From positions 23,715,616 through 23,779,615 of the forward strand of contig NC_084894.1 in the NCBI RefSeq assembly GCF_958979055.1: 64,000 nucleotides of DNA, given 5' to 3'. Positions 35,931 through 48,988 of the stretch are shown here, in pieces. Made by a program: the position numbers and the translations under genes. The notes below the pieces were generated by a model that saw nothing but the letters and a program-made list of their open reading frames with translations, was not told the DNA's origin and ran no database searches. Position 1 is the first letter of the stretch. Each line of letters starts with the position of its first letter. Source of the stretch: Alnus glutinosa (taxonomy: Eukaryota; Streptophyta; Magnoliopsida; Fagales; Betulaceae).

Positions 35931-38230
35931 CCTGAAATCTTACAAGAATATATGTAATACTAACACAAGCTAAATTCAAGTGTAGCCCACCCCAGATAGT
36001 CAGGATTTAGCACATTATTGACTTGAGTTCTAAACCAAATACAAGGATCAGTAAGTTCTAACAGTTAGCTATAAAAGTAAGTTCCACCAAATCAATACAT
36101 AAATAGGATACACAATGATCCTGCAATCATCTTCCAGTAAGAGAATAGAATTGCAAGAAGTAGAAACAGCTTAAATTCTACTTCTTCACACAGATTAAAC
36201 ACAATCTTACATTCTGAATCTTAACTGAATCAACTAAACTTGCTAGATACAAAATCACTGTGTACAACAGATTTCCTCAGATGCCAGTAGCAAGTGTTTG
36301 CCTTCAGTTTATATACATTAAACTTCATGCAAGTTATTAGTATCTCCCACAAGCTTCCCAAAAAAATACCAGAAGAAAATCAGACCAGTGATGTTACTTT
36401 TAAACAGGTGGTGTCAAGCCAACTGTCCAAATTACCAGCAAAATGTTGAGTGGCACTCAAGCATAGAACATGGAAAATCAGCAATCGTATTTATCAGTTG
36501 CTCAACTCAAACACATCAACAATGTAAAAGCATAGTAATCCGTATCAAGTAGTAACTGACTTGTCAAAGAATCATTTTTCAAGTGAATTTCCGTTCACGT
36601 CATAAATCAGAGTATTCAAGCAGAGAAATTCAAGCATCAGCACAATCAAAAGAGAATATTGATATCCAGGCAGTGCTTGATGTTCAAAAGATATTTGCAG
36701 TATATGAAGCTGTTGAAACTAAAAGGGAAGTCGTTTCTGCTCATCATGAGATGAGTATGGGCATATAACTTGTCTCAGACAACAGCAGATATCTCCAGAT
36801 TTCCACATCAGATATGCATAGACAAGAAATGTCTGTAAAACAGAATCTGATCCTCAAACCCAAGCACCAGCTCTCAAACTCTTTAATTATACTAGTACAA
36901 CATTATTAATAACATATTAGCACCCACAAGATATGCCTACATGGGTAAGATGTTTCACTGGCAAGATTCTTAATTTAAAAATCGAAAGCATACCCACCCA
37001 TATTTATGAAGAAATTGGATGGTCAAAATACAATAGATTTTTTAAAATCTATTATGTTGTGAAATCTAACGTGAGAGACTTTATACTTGTAGGTTCCAAT
37101 ATTTCTACCTGCAACTCATGCCTAAACAAAAATGTAACATGGTCTTATAGGTTCACACAGTACATTTATGGAGATGAAAATCTTATGTATGGAGATCACC
37201 AATCAGTTGGTGGAAGCATAATTAACAATGTCGTACCCAGATGCACCAAACGGATTCAAAACGAAATACAATCTTCACAAACATATAACGCATGGTGAAT
37301 TACGTCTAATATCAAGAGCATGACTCATCAGACCATTGACCAAGTAATTAAAAAGAGCACACAAGTCCAAAGCTCAACTGTAATGTAAGAGCTGAGAACA
37401 TTGTTCCCGGAGTACTGAAGCATTACTCCCAGATAAGTAAAACATTACCTTCTGAGCACATGCACTACTGTAATGACTACTGAAGCATGGGTCCCAGAGT
37501 GCTGATCCCTCAAAGACTATGATTTTAGTACTGCGTCCCGCCGCAATTCTAAAACAAAGCATCTATAAAATAACCACGACATTGTCTACTAACCGACGAA
37601 TGGGAGCACCGAAATTGACTAAAGGGAGACAATAATTCCTTTCATTCTCTAGCATCATTTTCATTTCATGCACCAGAGCTCCTCTTTAAATGAAACACTT
37701 TCCTAATTGTGATCCATATAGGACTGGGGTGGGAATCAGAAAGTTTACACTTTCCTAAATCCTAATACATACAGGAAATCATGCAAGTAACAACACAAAA
37801 TTCAGTGATCAAAATTTAAAAAAAAAAAAAAAAAAGAATGATTCAATCAAAAACCCCAATTTCTTATTCGTTGAGTTACTCTACAACCAGAAACACGCAT
37901 AAAGACAGGATTTTCTACTACATATAAATAGAACCCACATTATCATTATCCTAATTTCACTTAATGAACACTCACACCAGGCACAAATTCCCGAAAAAGA
38001 AAGGAAAATTGTAAGCAAAACTTGAAGAATTGCTGAGACTGTACGTGTTAAGAGGAAAAGATAAAATGAAAACTAAAAAATTGCAACAGAGTGGAAATGC
38101 AGGAGGAAGGTAACACTTACAGATCGCGTTGTTGGAAAAAGAATGGGAGAGATCGAAGGTACAATGTGTGTTTCGGTTCCTACGTTTGATCTGTGGTTGC
38201 CGATAACGCTGTCGTTGTCCCAACCGTTTC
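35931..38230 (-). other. Predicted 5' UTR intron and first exon of SDIR1
   Basis: On the minus strand a donor (ATCT/GTAAGTG at 38121-38120) and an acceptor (TTTCAG/GTTTTG at 35931) fit a non-coding first exon and a long leader intron. No other gene was recognised in 35940-38100 on either strand. Splicing is predicted from the site sequences only. Confidence 0.5.
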
Positions 38231-38639
38231 ATATTTATTTGGATTTATTTATTTAATTGAATGTTAATAAATATGTTTGTCTGTAATCTATTTTCTGGGA
38301 GGCTCTAGACGGTGTGCCACGTCGGCTTGCTATGAGTCCAACCGCTGCCACGATATTTTTATTTTATTTTTTTTTTTTTTTTTTTGAAAAAGCCACGATA
38401 TTTTTATAGCACATGCAACTTGCAAGTCGTTAATTTACACGGTATTTTATCATATAAAATCTTTTCAAGCTAATTATTCAATCATATTTATATTTATTAT
38501 TTTTTAATTATAAAAATCATAATTATAATAATAAATATTATATTATCAGAGATGATAAATACTTATACGACAAAATCTTACTTATTTACTTTGAAAATAA
38601 CAGTTAAAATTTTAAATTTGATATAATATCATAATATTT

Positions 38640-38935
38640 TTTTTTTTGAAAAAAAAAAAATCTTTATAACTTTGATTTTTATTCAATCCAATTGGGAAAG
38701 CTAGAGTGAACCCTCTAGAAATGAACAAAAAAGCCTAATACTCTATGAAACAAGAGTAGATTGCTCTAAAATTACAACATCACCGATACCGCAGGAATTT
38801 CTTCGATCCATACTCTATTCATGATTTGTTTTACAGTTACCTTAGCAAGACCATGAGCCGCATAGTTTGCCACTCTTTGGATATGGCTAATCTACCCAAC
38901 TCCACGGAGTAGACCTTGAGAATATTTTACGAAAA
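38640..38935 (-). pseudogene. 5'-truncated LINE remnant (RNase H C-terminus and 3' UTR)
   Basis: Read on the minus strand, the stretch encodes RVANYAAHGLAK and then RVWIEEIPA before a stop, the pattern of the C-terminal RNase H domain of plant L1-type LINEs. It is followed by a short 3' region and an oligo-A/T end near 38640. Only the tail of the element remains. Confidence 0.5.
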
Positions 38936-41900
38936 TCAATTATATATGCCATTATTATATAATCATAAACACCCAATATTCCTCTTTTTTTTTTTCTTTT
39001 TTTTTTTATATTATTATTCTTTTGGCATAAACACTTCCATTTGTTATCATTTTTGTTTTTCTTATTTTGTTTACTCTTTTTAAAACAAAAATATTAACAA
39101 ACTACCCAAACACAAAAATAATTTACACATTTATATCACATCTACCACTTTTTCAAATTAACAACATAAAATACTTAATTACAAAAACACGTTAATAAAT
39201 AGAACCGTATATTATCAAGACTACAACACTTTTTCTATAGTGTTGAAAAATGCTCCCATTTCCATAAAGAAGATCAATGAAGTGGGAAATCTAATGTGCA
39301 AGAAAGCTTGTGAGCTTGTAATAAATATGAACTTGACTTTTGGGAAGTGTTAAATATATAATTTATACGGATGGATTAGACATGTGTGTACTCAAGAATA
39401 ATCTCCCAAAGTGAGTCATCATCTTCGAGATACATCTAATTAAGCTCCATATGTAAGATACACTACAAGTCTACAAGCAAATAATGCCCAAGCATAATTT
39501 GAGGAGCTGCGTCATCCAATTATATTGTGTCACTTTAATCACTTTTCATATTGTCAGTAGAATATTAGACAACGTCACACTTTGGTACATACGTCATACC
39601 TTACCTTCCTGCAACAATAGCAGGTGACATTTAATTCAATACCATTAATTTGTCAGAATCGTATCGGGCCGAAAGGTAAAACATGACAAGTGAAATATGA
39701 TTCGTTAAGTTTAGTATCCAAACACCTCGCTTAGTTAAAGCACTGCCCAATAGTAGAGAGACACGTGGCGGGGATCATGCAGAGGAGAGAGATGCCATGA
39801 CGTGAAGTAAACGAGCCTATTGAGAGGTACGAAACCATTCATTCTCTACCACCACAAAAGAGTTTTCTAAGTTTCTTACTCTCTCTATTTTTTTTTTCAA
39901 GTAAATACCGACTAAAATATCAGAGTCATCATCAATTAACACACACCGGATGAGGTCAACTATGCTTGTTCTCTTCTCTATTGCAAGTTGTGTTGGCCTG
40001 AAGCACCGTGTCCAACCAGCTGGTTCTTCATACATCTTTTGAATGTTATATGATATTATTGATTATTTAAAAAAAAAAAAAAATTAATTAATTACTACTA
40101 TTCATTTTACTCGTACCTCACAAGGGAAGCAAAATCATTTCCACCCAATTGACTATGAAATACAACCAAAAGTACTTTTTTTATGGATAAAAATGAACTA
40201 ATCAAGCAGAACTAGTTGAGGTTCACTCTGAGGTTGTTGGGAAATTGGTCGCACAAAACCGATTGTGGTGGTCGGCAGAGGCGACAAAGTCTCCTCCCTA
40301 TTCCAACCCAAACGATGATTCTCCATGTTTAACCTTTGAAGACGTCACTCAAAGTTGGTGAAGACCCAGCTGTGAGCTGTCCCATTTTCGTATCTACAAG
40401 CACAGCTGTTGATTTAACTCCAATAATTTAATTAGTGCCAAGATAAGAGGCTACCTACTAAAATATTTTGGTGATGACCAAATGGGCCATAGGGAACATG
40501 ACTTTTTCAGTCTAATTATTTAGGAACCGACCTTACTATTTAGAGAAATGTTAAAGCTTTTACTGTGATTTTTTTTTTTTTTTTTTTGATCCTTATGTGT
40601 TGACTTGATACATTTTTTTAAAAAAAAAAAAAGAAAAAGAAAAGATTAATAGAAAGAGAACCGGTTTTAAGCTGTAGCTTTTTTTTATTAAAAAAAATGG
40701 TACCAGGTTAGCACAGAAAGACTCAAAAAGAACCACAGTAGATGCTTTAGCATTTCTTTACTATTTATGTAGAGCGCACTTATTGCGTCAGTCACTAAAT
40801 AATTAAATTAATCTGCTAAATTTTGTAAAGAAGTCACTTTCAAAATGACAAATAGAGTAAAACCTATGTGGATCATACATATCCAATAGTAATCTTACAT
40901 ATTCAATGGTGAATTTGAAGCGGAGATGAATGGGAAAATGCTAAAATTACGGGCGTTTGATATATTACAAGAACAAAATTAAAAGGGTTCTATACATTTA
41001 ACCTCCTTTAAATGCTATTATTTTTGAAATACTCTTCTCAATGTTTCAATTTTTACTGTGTTTTTTTCAATCTATCATTGGAGTTGCCATATCCTCTTTC
41101 CACCGCAAAAAAATTACAAAACTATCTTCCGTAAGTTAAAAAAATGACTCACCTTTTTTTTCTTTTCTTTTTTTCTTTTTTCTTTTTTTTTTAATTTTCT
41201 GTTATGAAAATTTGTCATTTTAGGCTGCAAAAGCCAAAAGGGAAATATTGCAAATGCAATAATAAATTAAAGGGACATTGCAAAAATTAGTTGTTTGATA
41301 AACCTTTTTTTACCCTCCTTTTTGCTTTTTACCCAAAAAGGTGAATGGAAGAGGCGTTTGCTAAGTCACTTTAGAAATGAGCACAATTTTGAAACTGATA
41401 TTAGAACAAAAATCAAATTCCGTATTTACCCGTTAAAATCATATTATAGCTGGACTACCAACGACTACTCTGATCTTGACATGCCATAAGAGACTCACAG
41501 TTAGAGCTGACATGTCAGGATCATTCCAAAGAAAAACCAAAATGGCTCCTTTTCTTGTACAATCTGCGAAAAACATAACAAACAACAACAAAAAACAAAA
41601 CAAAGTTGCTCCGAGTACAAAAATAATTGAACTTGTGTGTTATATAGGAAGTAGATTTCAGAAAGAGGTAAAAATGGTCAAAATTGGTTAATTTTTGCGG
41701 CCTCAAAACACAACTCTCGACTAACTTATCAAAACACAACACATGGGTCAAGATGGGTGGTCTTCTTGAGTTGCTTGAGCTCCACATGTTCCAAGGCCAC
41801 TAGTGGTTTTCATGGGGTAAAAGGTAAAGAACCACCCCTTCTCAAAAGCCAAGCACATGGCGAAGTGCTTTGCTTTTTGTAGCCTTTATTAGAGTAGTCA

Positions 41901-42100
41901 ACAAGGCCACTATTTTGGTCATTGCATCATTTTGCCGAAAGGCAGATCCAATAGCATGAGGCTATGAGGCAGCAGCTACAGATAAAATGTGTACGTTTGA
42001 CTCATAATTGGTCATGGGGCAGTTGGCATTCTTCATCAGCCACAAGAAAAGCAAATGAGCCAAATCACTCACAAATCTGCTAATCATTCGGACCATCTGA
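38936..42100. other. Intergenic DNA, no gene recognised
   Basis: AT-rich sequence with oligo-A and oligo-T runs (for example 40568-40635). A 72-codon minus-strand frame at 39817-40035 and an 88-codon one at 41521-41787 have no recognisable domain and are not called. Confidence 0.5.
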
Positions 42101-42544
42101 ATATCAATCCAACTGCCATTTGCAGCAGTTCAAACAAAACATAGATTGAGAGACAAATAGAGAGAGACCAGACAGCAGTCTAATAAAGAATTTTACATAA
42201 AAACTGAAGCTAAAGTCTACAACAAATTAGAACAAAGAAATAAAGAATTGCTTCCATCTATGGCCTTCAAGCTGGTAACTAGCAAATATACCTTGTATTT
42301 TCAGGCCAGCAAAACTGACATTGTGCTTATAATAAGTCTGCTCAGCCTCCATTTCATGGAAAACTTTGTTCTTTTTACCTTGAAAGGCAGCTACCATCGG
42401 TAAAGAACCAAATCGAAAATCTTGCCAAATTCAATGCTATTTACAGCAAAAACGACTTCTGACTTCTACATATAGTTCCCATTTAACAAATATATCGAAG
42501 AAACCGAAAGGAATTGTCATCAATTTGTACCCAAGAACAAAGTA

Positions 42545-43645
42545 TCACCACCTTCCATTCCCACTCTGATCTTCCAAAACCCAAGCTCTGCTCCGTCTCC
42601 GCGCCTGCCTACCCAACACAGAACCCGAATTGCTCTGACTTCTGCTCATAGACCCAGATTCAGACCCAGAAGAATTCGACCCAAACCTCAAGAACGAAAA
42701 CATACTACGAAAAGCCCTCCGAAACCCACCACTCTCCCTCCCTCTACTCCTCGAAGTCCAGGAAACCCGTCTCGGAGCCCCACCCGCCCCGAACCCACCA
42801 TCCATTTCGGTGTAAACGACCGGTAGCTCTCTCTCCGCCGCCGCTCTTCTGCCCCCGGAAAACCTCCCCACCGCGAACCCACCTCCCGGTAGCCTCCATA
42901 TGGTCAGCCCCACGGCCTCGTCCTCCGAAATCTCGGCCTCGTTTCGCTCGCTAGGCAACTCGTGCCGGCATACCGGGCACGAGTTTCGGAGCGACAGCCA
43001 GGGAAGGATACAGTCCGAGTGGTATATGTGCTTGCACGGCATTTCGCGAGCCTCCGATCCTAGTTCGAACGCTTCCTTACAGACTGCGCAGTGGGACTCC
43101 GATCTAACGTGACAGCCGCCGATTTCGATCGTCGGCAGAGACTCTATCGCGGCTTTCGATGCTGGTGGGTTCTCGGGCCGCCCCAACCCGGTTACTTCAA
43201 TCTGGGCCAGCTGCTCCAGCAACCGGTCGAATCCCGAGCCCATCAGGAACTCCGACATGGTGGGAGGAAGCGGCCGGAGCCCCGAACCGGCTCCGTCGTC
43301 GTAGTACAACTCGAAGCTGTGCCTCTCTCCGTCGCCTTCGCCGGCGGTTTCGGCTGCGCCTCCGCGGAGAACTATGACCGGGTTGAACGGCGACCGGTTG
43401 CCGGATCTTCGGCGGCTCCGACGGGAGACTGGACTAGGGGCTCTGTCGGAATCTTGACCGTTGGATCCGAATAAGTACATGGCGGAGGTAGCGAATCGAC
43501 GGTTGGGATTTTCCGAGGAAGGTGCGGTCTCGATCTCCTCGATGAACCCACCGTCGCAGTAGGGGCAGATGAGATTATTCTCCGTCCACATGTGAACGAA
43601 GCGCGTGCATCTGTAACACCAATACGACGTCGCAGGTGATGACAT
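42545..43645 (-). CDS. RDUF2: RING-H2 + DUF1117 E3 ubiquitin ligase, RDUF1/RDUF2 type
   Basis: RDUF1/2 are cytosolic ubiquitin ligases acting in ABA-dependent drought responses. The intronless gene encodes 366 residues. I start it at [13 protein letters not shown] (43645), the family start; the open frame extends 63 codons further upstream, but that part is not conserved. An N-terminal zinc ribbon has C10, C13, C27 and C30 (YWCYRC...LICPYC). The RING-H2 at residues 186-226 reads [27 protein letters not shown]...CPVC, with C186, C189, C204, H206, H209, C212, C223 and C226. DUF1117 starts at about residue 243 ([20 protein letters not shown]) and includes [13 protein letters not shown]. The C-terminus is Ser/Arg-rich and ends EDQSGNGRW. 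The gene is much more GC-rich than its surroundings. Choice of RDUF2 over RDUF1 rests on the neighbouring genes. Confidence 0.95.
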   Translation of the reverse strand: MSSPATSYWCYRCTRFVHMWTENNLICPYCDGGFIEEIETAPSSENPNRRFATSAMYLFGSNGQDSDRAPSPVSRRSRRRSGNRSPFNPVIVLRGGAAETAGEGDGERHSFELYYDDGAGSGLRPLPPTMSEFLMGSGFDRLLEQLAQIEVTGLGRPENPPASKAAIESLPTIEIGGCHVRSESHCAVCKEAFELGSEAREMPCKHIYHSDCILPWLSLRNSCPVCRHELPSERNEAEISEDEAVGLTIWRLPGGGFAVGRFSGGRRAAAERELPVVYTEMDGGFGAGGAPRRVSWTSRSRGRESGGFRRAFRSMFSFLRFGSNSSGSESGSMSRSQSNSGSVLGRQARRRSRAWVLEDQSGNGRW

Positions 43646-46012
43646 CTCTGTGTAACTTGCAGTCCAAGATCTGATTCTCAAGTTTTCAGATCTCCGGCGA
43701 GTGCAAGCAAAATAGAAAGAAAGAAAGAGCTTGAGAGAAAAAGAAGTGAGAGACTGGAGTTTGAGAAATGGGTAAAAGGAGGCAAAGGCTTTTAAGGCAC
43801 GCGAACTCGGACACGAGTGTAATCCACGCGGCAATGTCTGGTTTGGTGAAAGTTTGAAAAGTCATGTGAGAAAATTAGGGAGCGTGGGAATACTTAAGAC
43901 AAAAAGAAAAAGGACATAATAATTGTCGATGGCGCGTAAGGGAGCGTGGCTGACTTACCGGGTGGGGACACGTTTAGGACGCCGAGTTTGAAATTCAAAG
44001 AGTCGCCGATCGTGGCAAGAAGATTCTTAAACGAGGCAAAGGTTGTTCGGTGTCTGTTGTCTTTTTCTCGAGGAATTGACAAATTTGGGCCCCACTACTC
44101 TACCAATGGCTGTTTCGTCCATTGTTTAGGTTACGATTAGCAACGTGCTTAGTTTAATGCAAAGTTTATTTAAAAAATGGGAGAAAATAAATTTAGTCCA
44201 TAAAAATTCATGGGATTTCAATATGATTTTTAAGCTTTCAATTTCGAAAATTAAGTTCTTATTTTTTTTTTCTAATTTTAAATAATTTCTTTTATCAACT
44301 TACTGTCTAATTAATTAATAGACATTATAACAACAATCAATTAATACAAGGTGACTCTAATTTAACATGTTATATGTTAATTGTACGTGACACATGGAAC
44401 GATTAGCTAATTATCTCGTTCTTTTTTAAAGGTTTGTTATATTTATAGAGAAACGCAAGAATTTTTATGGGGTTTTTTTATGTTGATATTATGACATCTT
44501 TTTTTTTTAATAAAAAAAATAGAGAGAAATCAAACTATAATTTTATTTTATTTTTTATTAAAAACAGAGTGTCATATCAATATAAAAGAATTTTAAAAAA
44601 ACATTAAAATGAATTCTAGCATTTTTCATATTTATAATTCAAAATAAATGTGTCATGTGGCACGTATATAGTTAGCCTCCGTTGTATCAAACGAGAGTAT
44701 TGAAGCATTAAATTGATGAAAAAATTTATTTAAAGTCAAATGAAAACTTAAGAACTTAATTGTTAAAATTAAAAAAAAATTAAGAACTAAATTAAAATTA
44801 CATGAAAAACAATGGACTAAATTTGATTTTTCCTTAAAAAATTGGTGTGTTGGTTTAATGGTCACGATTACGTCCAAATACCAAATCATTTTGATGTCAA
44901 ACAGCATCAACTTTCTGTGGGTCGATTGAAAGTAATGGGATTTAGATGTCGTATTTGAATATTGTATACATATGGTGATGAATCATGTTGTGTGATGGAA
45001 TAAATAAATGTTGATGTATATGTGTGAACAGACAACGAGCTGTCGTTCATACTTCATAATCTTTTAAGTCATTTAAGATAACAACTTAATTATGAGTAAA
45101 GCAAAATTAAGTTCAAATCTTCTCTCACTCCTCCCATTTATTATACCACACTGTATATCATTAGACAGTAACGTTTTGGAAACGGTGGATTATGATAGAA
45201 AGAGGAAGATGAAGGAAGATTTATTGAAAATAACAATTTTATTTTCCTTTTATTTTGTACTTTTATCTTTTAGTTCATTGAAGGGACATTGCATCTATAG
45301 GCCATATATCTAGAGATAATGCCTTATCAAAGTATTTTGTCTAGTGTCAAGCCAATGCAACAACAGGGGCGAAATTAGCATTTAGAATTAGGGGTAAAAT
45401 TAAAAAATAAAAATAAAATTAGGAGGTGAAATTTTAATTTTAACAAGATAATAAAAGGGTATTTTTAAAAATAATTTGGAAAACACATGTTGGCTTGGGA
45501 GGGCTTCACCATGTAGCTCCGCCCCGGGCAATACCATGCCTGTAACAATAATGATAGAAGGAGGATTTATGTATTTTTGGTGCAATTCTAAAATTAATAT
45601 GACACTTAAAATCACTATTGAATTTGTGATAAACCACTATTGAATTTTAATATAATAGTAATTTTAAAAGCCACATCAATTTTGAAAAGACACAATGGTG
45701 ACATGAGTCTTCCTTCTATCATTATTCTGCTTTGTAAACGTCAAATAAATGAGTAATGCTAGAAGGAAGACCCATTTCCTTATTGTATCTCTCTAAAATT
45801 TGTGTGACTTTTAAAATCACTATTAAATATATGTTTTCCTTGAGATAACAATGTACTTGTAATAAGTACATGCATTTACTTAAAAAAAAAAAGGAAAAGA
45901 AAAAGAGTCAATTTAATCGTTCATGCTCTATATAACAAAGGACTGTAGTAGAATTTGAATTAAATAATTAAATTTATTTATTTTTAATTAAATTTTTTGA
46001 AATAATTTATCA
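43646..46012. other. RDUF2 upstream region and intergenic DNA
   Basis: The RDUF2 5' UTR and promoter should lie in about 43646-43900. The remainder is AT-rich with no recognisable gene. Confidence 0.5.
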
Positions 46013-46409
46013 TTTAATATGATATCAGAACATTGACCTCACATTTCAAATAAATATTTTACATGTTAGACCTCACTTATTACTCAAAAGTTTCACTTCA
46101 TATTTTAATTAAATATTTTACATATCAAATCTTACTTAAAAAAAAATTAACTCAATACTTAAAAAAAAATATATTAAAACATTAATTAAATGATTAAATC
46201 ATACTTAAATTAAAAAAAAAATTAAAACATTAATTAAATGATTAAATCATACTTAAATTTTAGAATAACGAGTATTCCTAATACCAACATTAAAAAAATA
46301 AATAAATAAATAAAAGACAGAAGACAGTTAAGAGCATCTTCTTGTTTTTCTCAATTTTGAGTTTATTTTTGGGTGTTCTCCCATTTGGTAGATGCTAATT
46401 GTGTACTTG

Positions 46410-46680
46410 TTCCTTGTCTGGGGTTGGATGACAGAGCAAAAGCCCACTCATTTGTGTCTCTTTCTTGCCTTAATTTCTGTTCAGGTGCACGCGTGAAGCA
46501 AAAGTCATATATGATTGCAACTCCCATGAGATGCGCCTCATTCCATTTTCTCTCCCTTTTTGCCATATCCCTTGCTAACAAGGTCAGAGTACCTTAAACA
46601 CGAGTGTTCATGCCATTGCTCTCTCTATAAATAGGCACACAGGTATTACGTCCCTCTTTCTCCCTTCCTTCCATTGGGTT
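46410..46680 (+). promoter_or_regulatory. Orphan core-promoter-like segment (left copy)
   Basis: About 250 bp, conserved at 56435-56700, contains GCTCTCTCTATAAATAGGCAC, a textbook plant TATA box followed by a CT-rich leader. No reading frame follows in either copy, so it may be a promoter separated from its gene, or the start of a non-coding transcript. Confidence 0.4.
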
Positions 46681-46703
46681 TGAGCTCCCACACGTGATCG
46701 GAG

Positions 46704-46830
46704 TTTTAAAATATTAATTAAATGACTAAATTTATTTTATTGGATCAGTTTAAACTTTTGAGATAAATAGTGATTTAACATAGTATCAGAGTCAAAGGTT
46801 CTGAGTTCGAACCTTAACTCCATTATTCAC
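46704..46830 (+). mobile_element. TRIM remnant with primer-binding site
   Basis: A decayed LTR (about 46704-46780, ending GTGATTTAACA) is followed by TAGTATCAGAGTCAAAGG, a near-standard initiator-Met tRNA primer site, and a GAGTTCGAACCTT segment as in TRIM copy 1. It is absent from the right copy of the tandem duplication. Confidence 0.65.
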
Positions 46831-47271
46831 CACATTTCAATTAATTATTTTAGGTGTTGAGCCTCCTCATCTATTAAAATGATATATATAACATTTCCTT
46901 TCTTTTCTTTCCTTTTTAAAAAAAAAAAAAACAATTAAATAATTTTTTTAGTTTTATATATTTATATTTGTAATATATTAATATTTTTCATTAAGAATAA
47001 CATGTATCGTCATTTTATTAGTCCTGACATAACACTTAACAAAATTCATCAAATGTTTAGCAGAACTTGACTCCGATAACTAAATTATTATTTTGACATA
47101 TCACACTAACTTCTAAATTATTTCCCACGACAAGAAAACGCGTTGCCTAGCTCAGTGACTCAGTCTTCATGGAATACACTTGCACACACCATAGGTGCTT
47201 TCTTTGTGTCGTTTTCTGCCAAAGATCATCAAAGTGTACGTGTTCAAAACCAAAGGAAAGGATCCCATGTT

Positions 47272-48258
47272 TTTTATTTATTTATTTTTTTATAGGTACT
47301 TTGAAAAAGAACTACAAACTAACCTTTAGGTTTAAAGAAAAGAAAATTACAACAAATTAGGACCGTGCAACCCAACACAAAATACGAAAGCAATGAGGAA
47401 GCAATGCATCAAATAAATAACGGGTGCCTATTAATTCTTAGCACGGATGCCAAGAACCCGGCCACCATTAAAGGTGGTTAAAAGTATATAAAGAGTTCAG
47501 AGGACCCAAACTGATTGAGTACAAATACAGGGAGAACAAAGAAGATATCTAAAACAAAAAGCCAAAAAAAAAAAACTAAGAAAAGCAAAAAAAGTAAAGG
47601 AACAACACACTAGCAGCTGGTGGAGTGGCAGTGTCTCGTCAGCTCGTGAAGAGCACCCACTAGCAACAGTTGCCAGAACCTCCACGGGAGTCTAGTGGCA
47701 ACTGTGGAGGGCGAAGGACGCCGCCACGTGCGGCTCTGCGTTGGTGCATGTGGGACACGCACCCTTCAAGCAGATCCACCATCACACGTAGACAGTAGAC
47801 GTGTGATGTACATGCTCTGGTGCGTGGTGGCCGGACGGAGGAGCGACTGGAGGCAGAGCAGAGCGGAGAAAGCTTAGATCAAGGTGGAGTGGCACATGTG
47901 ATGGTGGAGCTGCCTGAAATGGACAGATTTGATTTTGAAAAAAATCAAATCTAAGAACTTCAAGGAGATGGTGGATCCGAGGTTGAGGACGGCATGTGGA
48001 GGATACAAACAGACCATCCGCGATAGAGGAGAAGCTAGAGGAGAGGTTGAAGCAGGTTAAATCGCATGGGGCAATGGACATGACCTCCGATGAGGCTGGT
48101 AGAGCCTCAAAAGAGGCTAGAAAGGGAGGGGGAAAGAGGAGGCGGGGAAAAAAAGGGGAAGAGGAGGAGGTAGTGAAGCAACCAGCAAGAGCATAGAGGG
48201 TGTCTTCAGTGGAGAAAGAACGGAACATTCTAGGAGAACAAGTGAATATCAACCACCA
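47272..48258 (-). mobile_element. Retroposon of about 1 kb with 11-bp target duplication
   Basis: The insertion is flanked by GATCCCATGTT (47261-47271 and 48259-48269). The right tandem copy has this region without the insertion (GGATCCCATC near 58075). A T-rich tract directly after the left target copy suggests a poly(A) tail, so the element reads on the minus strand. A minus-strand frame (47782-48252, 156 codons, Ser/Pro/Phe-rich) lies at its 5' end, but no known domain was recognised. It could be a 5'-truncated LINE or another non-LTR retroposon. Confidence 0.65.
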
Positions 48259-48988
48259 GATCCCATGTTATTATGTTAATACCCTATGTTAAGATTTTTT
48301 TTTAATAAAAAAAATATATATTCCTCTCAAATAATTTCTCGATTGTTAATGTTTATCCAAACTTGTGTCAATATCTTCTTAAACTAATAAAAATAATCAA
48401 TATCCCCCAATTGCAAAAATGTATTTAAGAAAAATTTAAAAATTGAAAAAATGGTGACTCAGGCAATGGGTCTTCACCATTTTTTTTTTCTCGGAATTTA
48501 TAAGAGTATTTTTGTGTTTTTAAAAAACTGTTAAGATCAATTTTGTCTTTTACAGAACAAAATAGGCCTGAAATTTTGCAAATGTAAGTTGTACTCCAAT
48601 GTTTCTTTGATATGGATTTGTCACTTTCCTAATGAGAGATTTTGATCGAGTTCAGATATGTGCTTTTTCTTCTTTGTGATTAATAATCGAGATTATCTCC
48701 CGAGTTAATTGTAGGGAGTACTAATTTGCATAATTCTTACATATTACTTCCTTCCGGGGATTTCTTTATGAAATTTAGGTGTTGGACGTTTTTTTTTTTT
48801 TTTTCTTCTTATTGTTATTATTTATCAATATCGTTTATCTATTCAGTTGCCAAATGTTCCACCTTTGGAGCTCCTGTACTTGTATTTTAGGTTTCAATGG
48901 CATTTTCTTAGATGTTAGAAGTCCTTAGGAGTGCTCAAATTATAGTTGGAGAGGGAAGATTGAGCATTTTTTTTGCTTGTTTTTCAAA

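Noticed and set aside
36583-37298. Plus-strand ORFs within the SDIR1 leader intron
   Set aside because: Short, without recognisable domains or coding-like composition.
37972-38232. 86-codon minus-strand ORF upstream of SDIR1
   Set aside because: It overlaps the predicted non-coding first exon and a GTAAGTG donor; the reading frame has no known domain. At most it could start a short upstream ORF.
43091-43474. 127-codon plus-strand ORF over the RDUF gene
   Set aside because: GC-rich antisense shadow; the minus strand has the zinc ribbon, RING and DUF1117 motifs.
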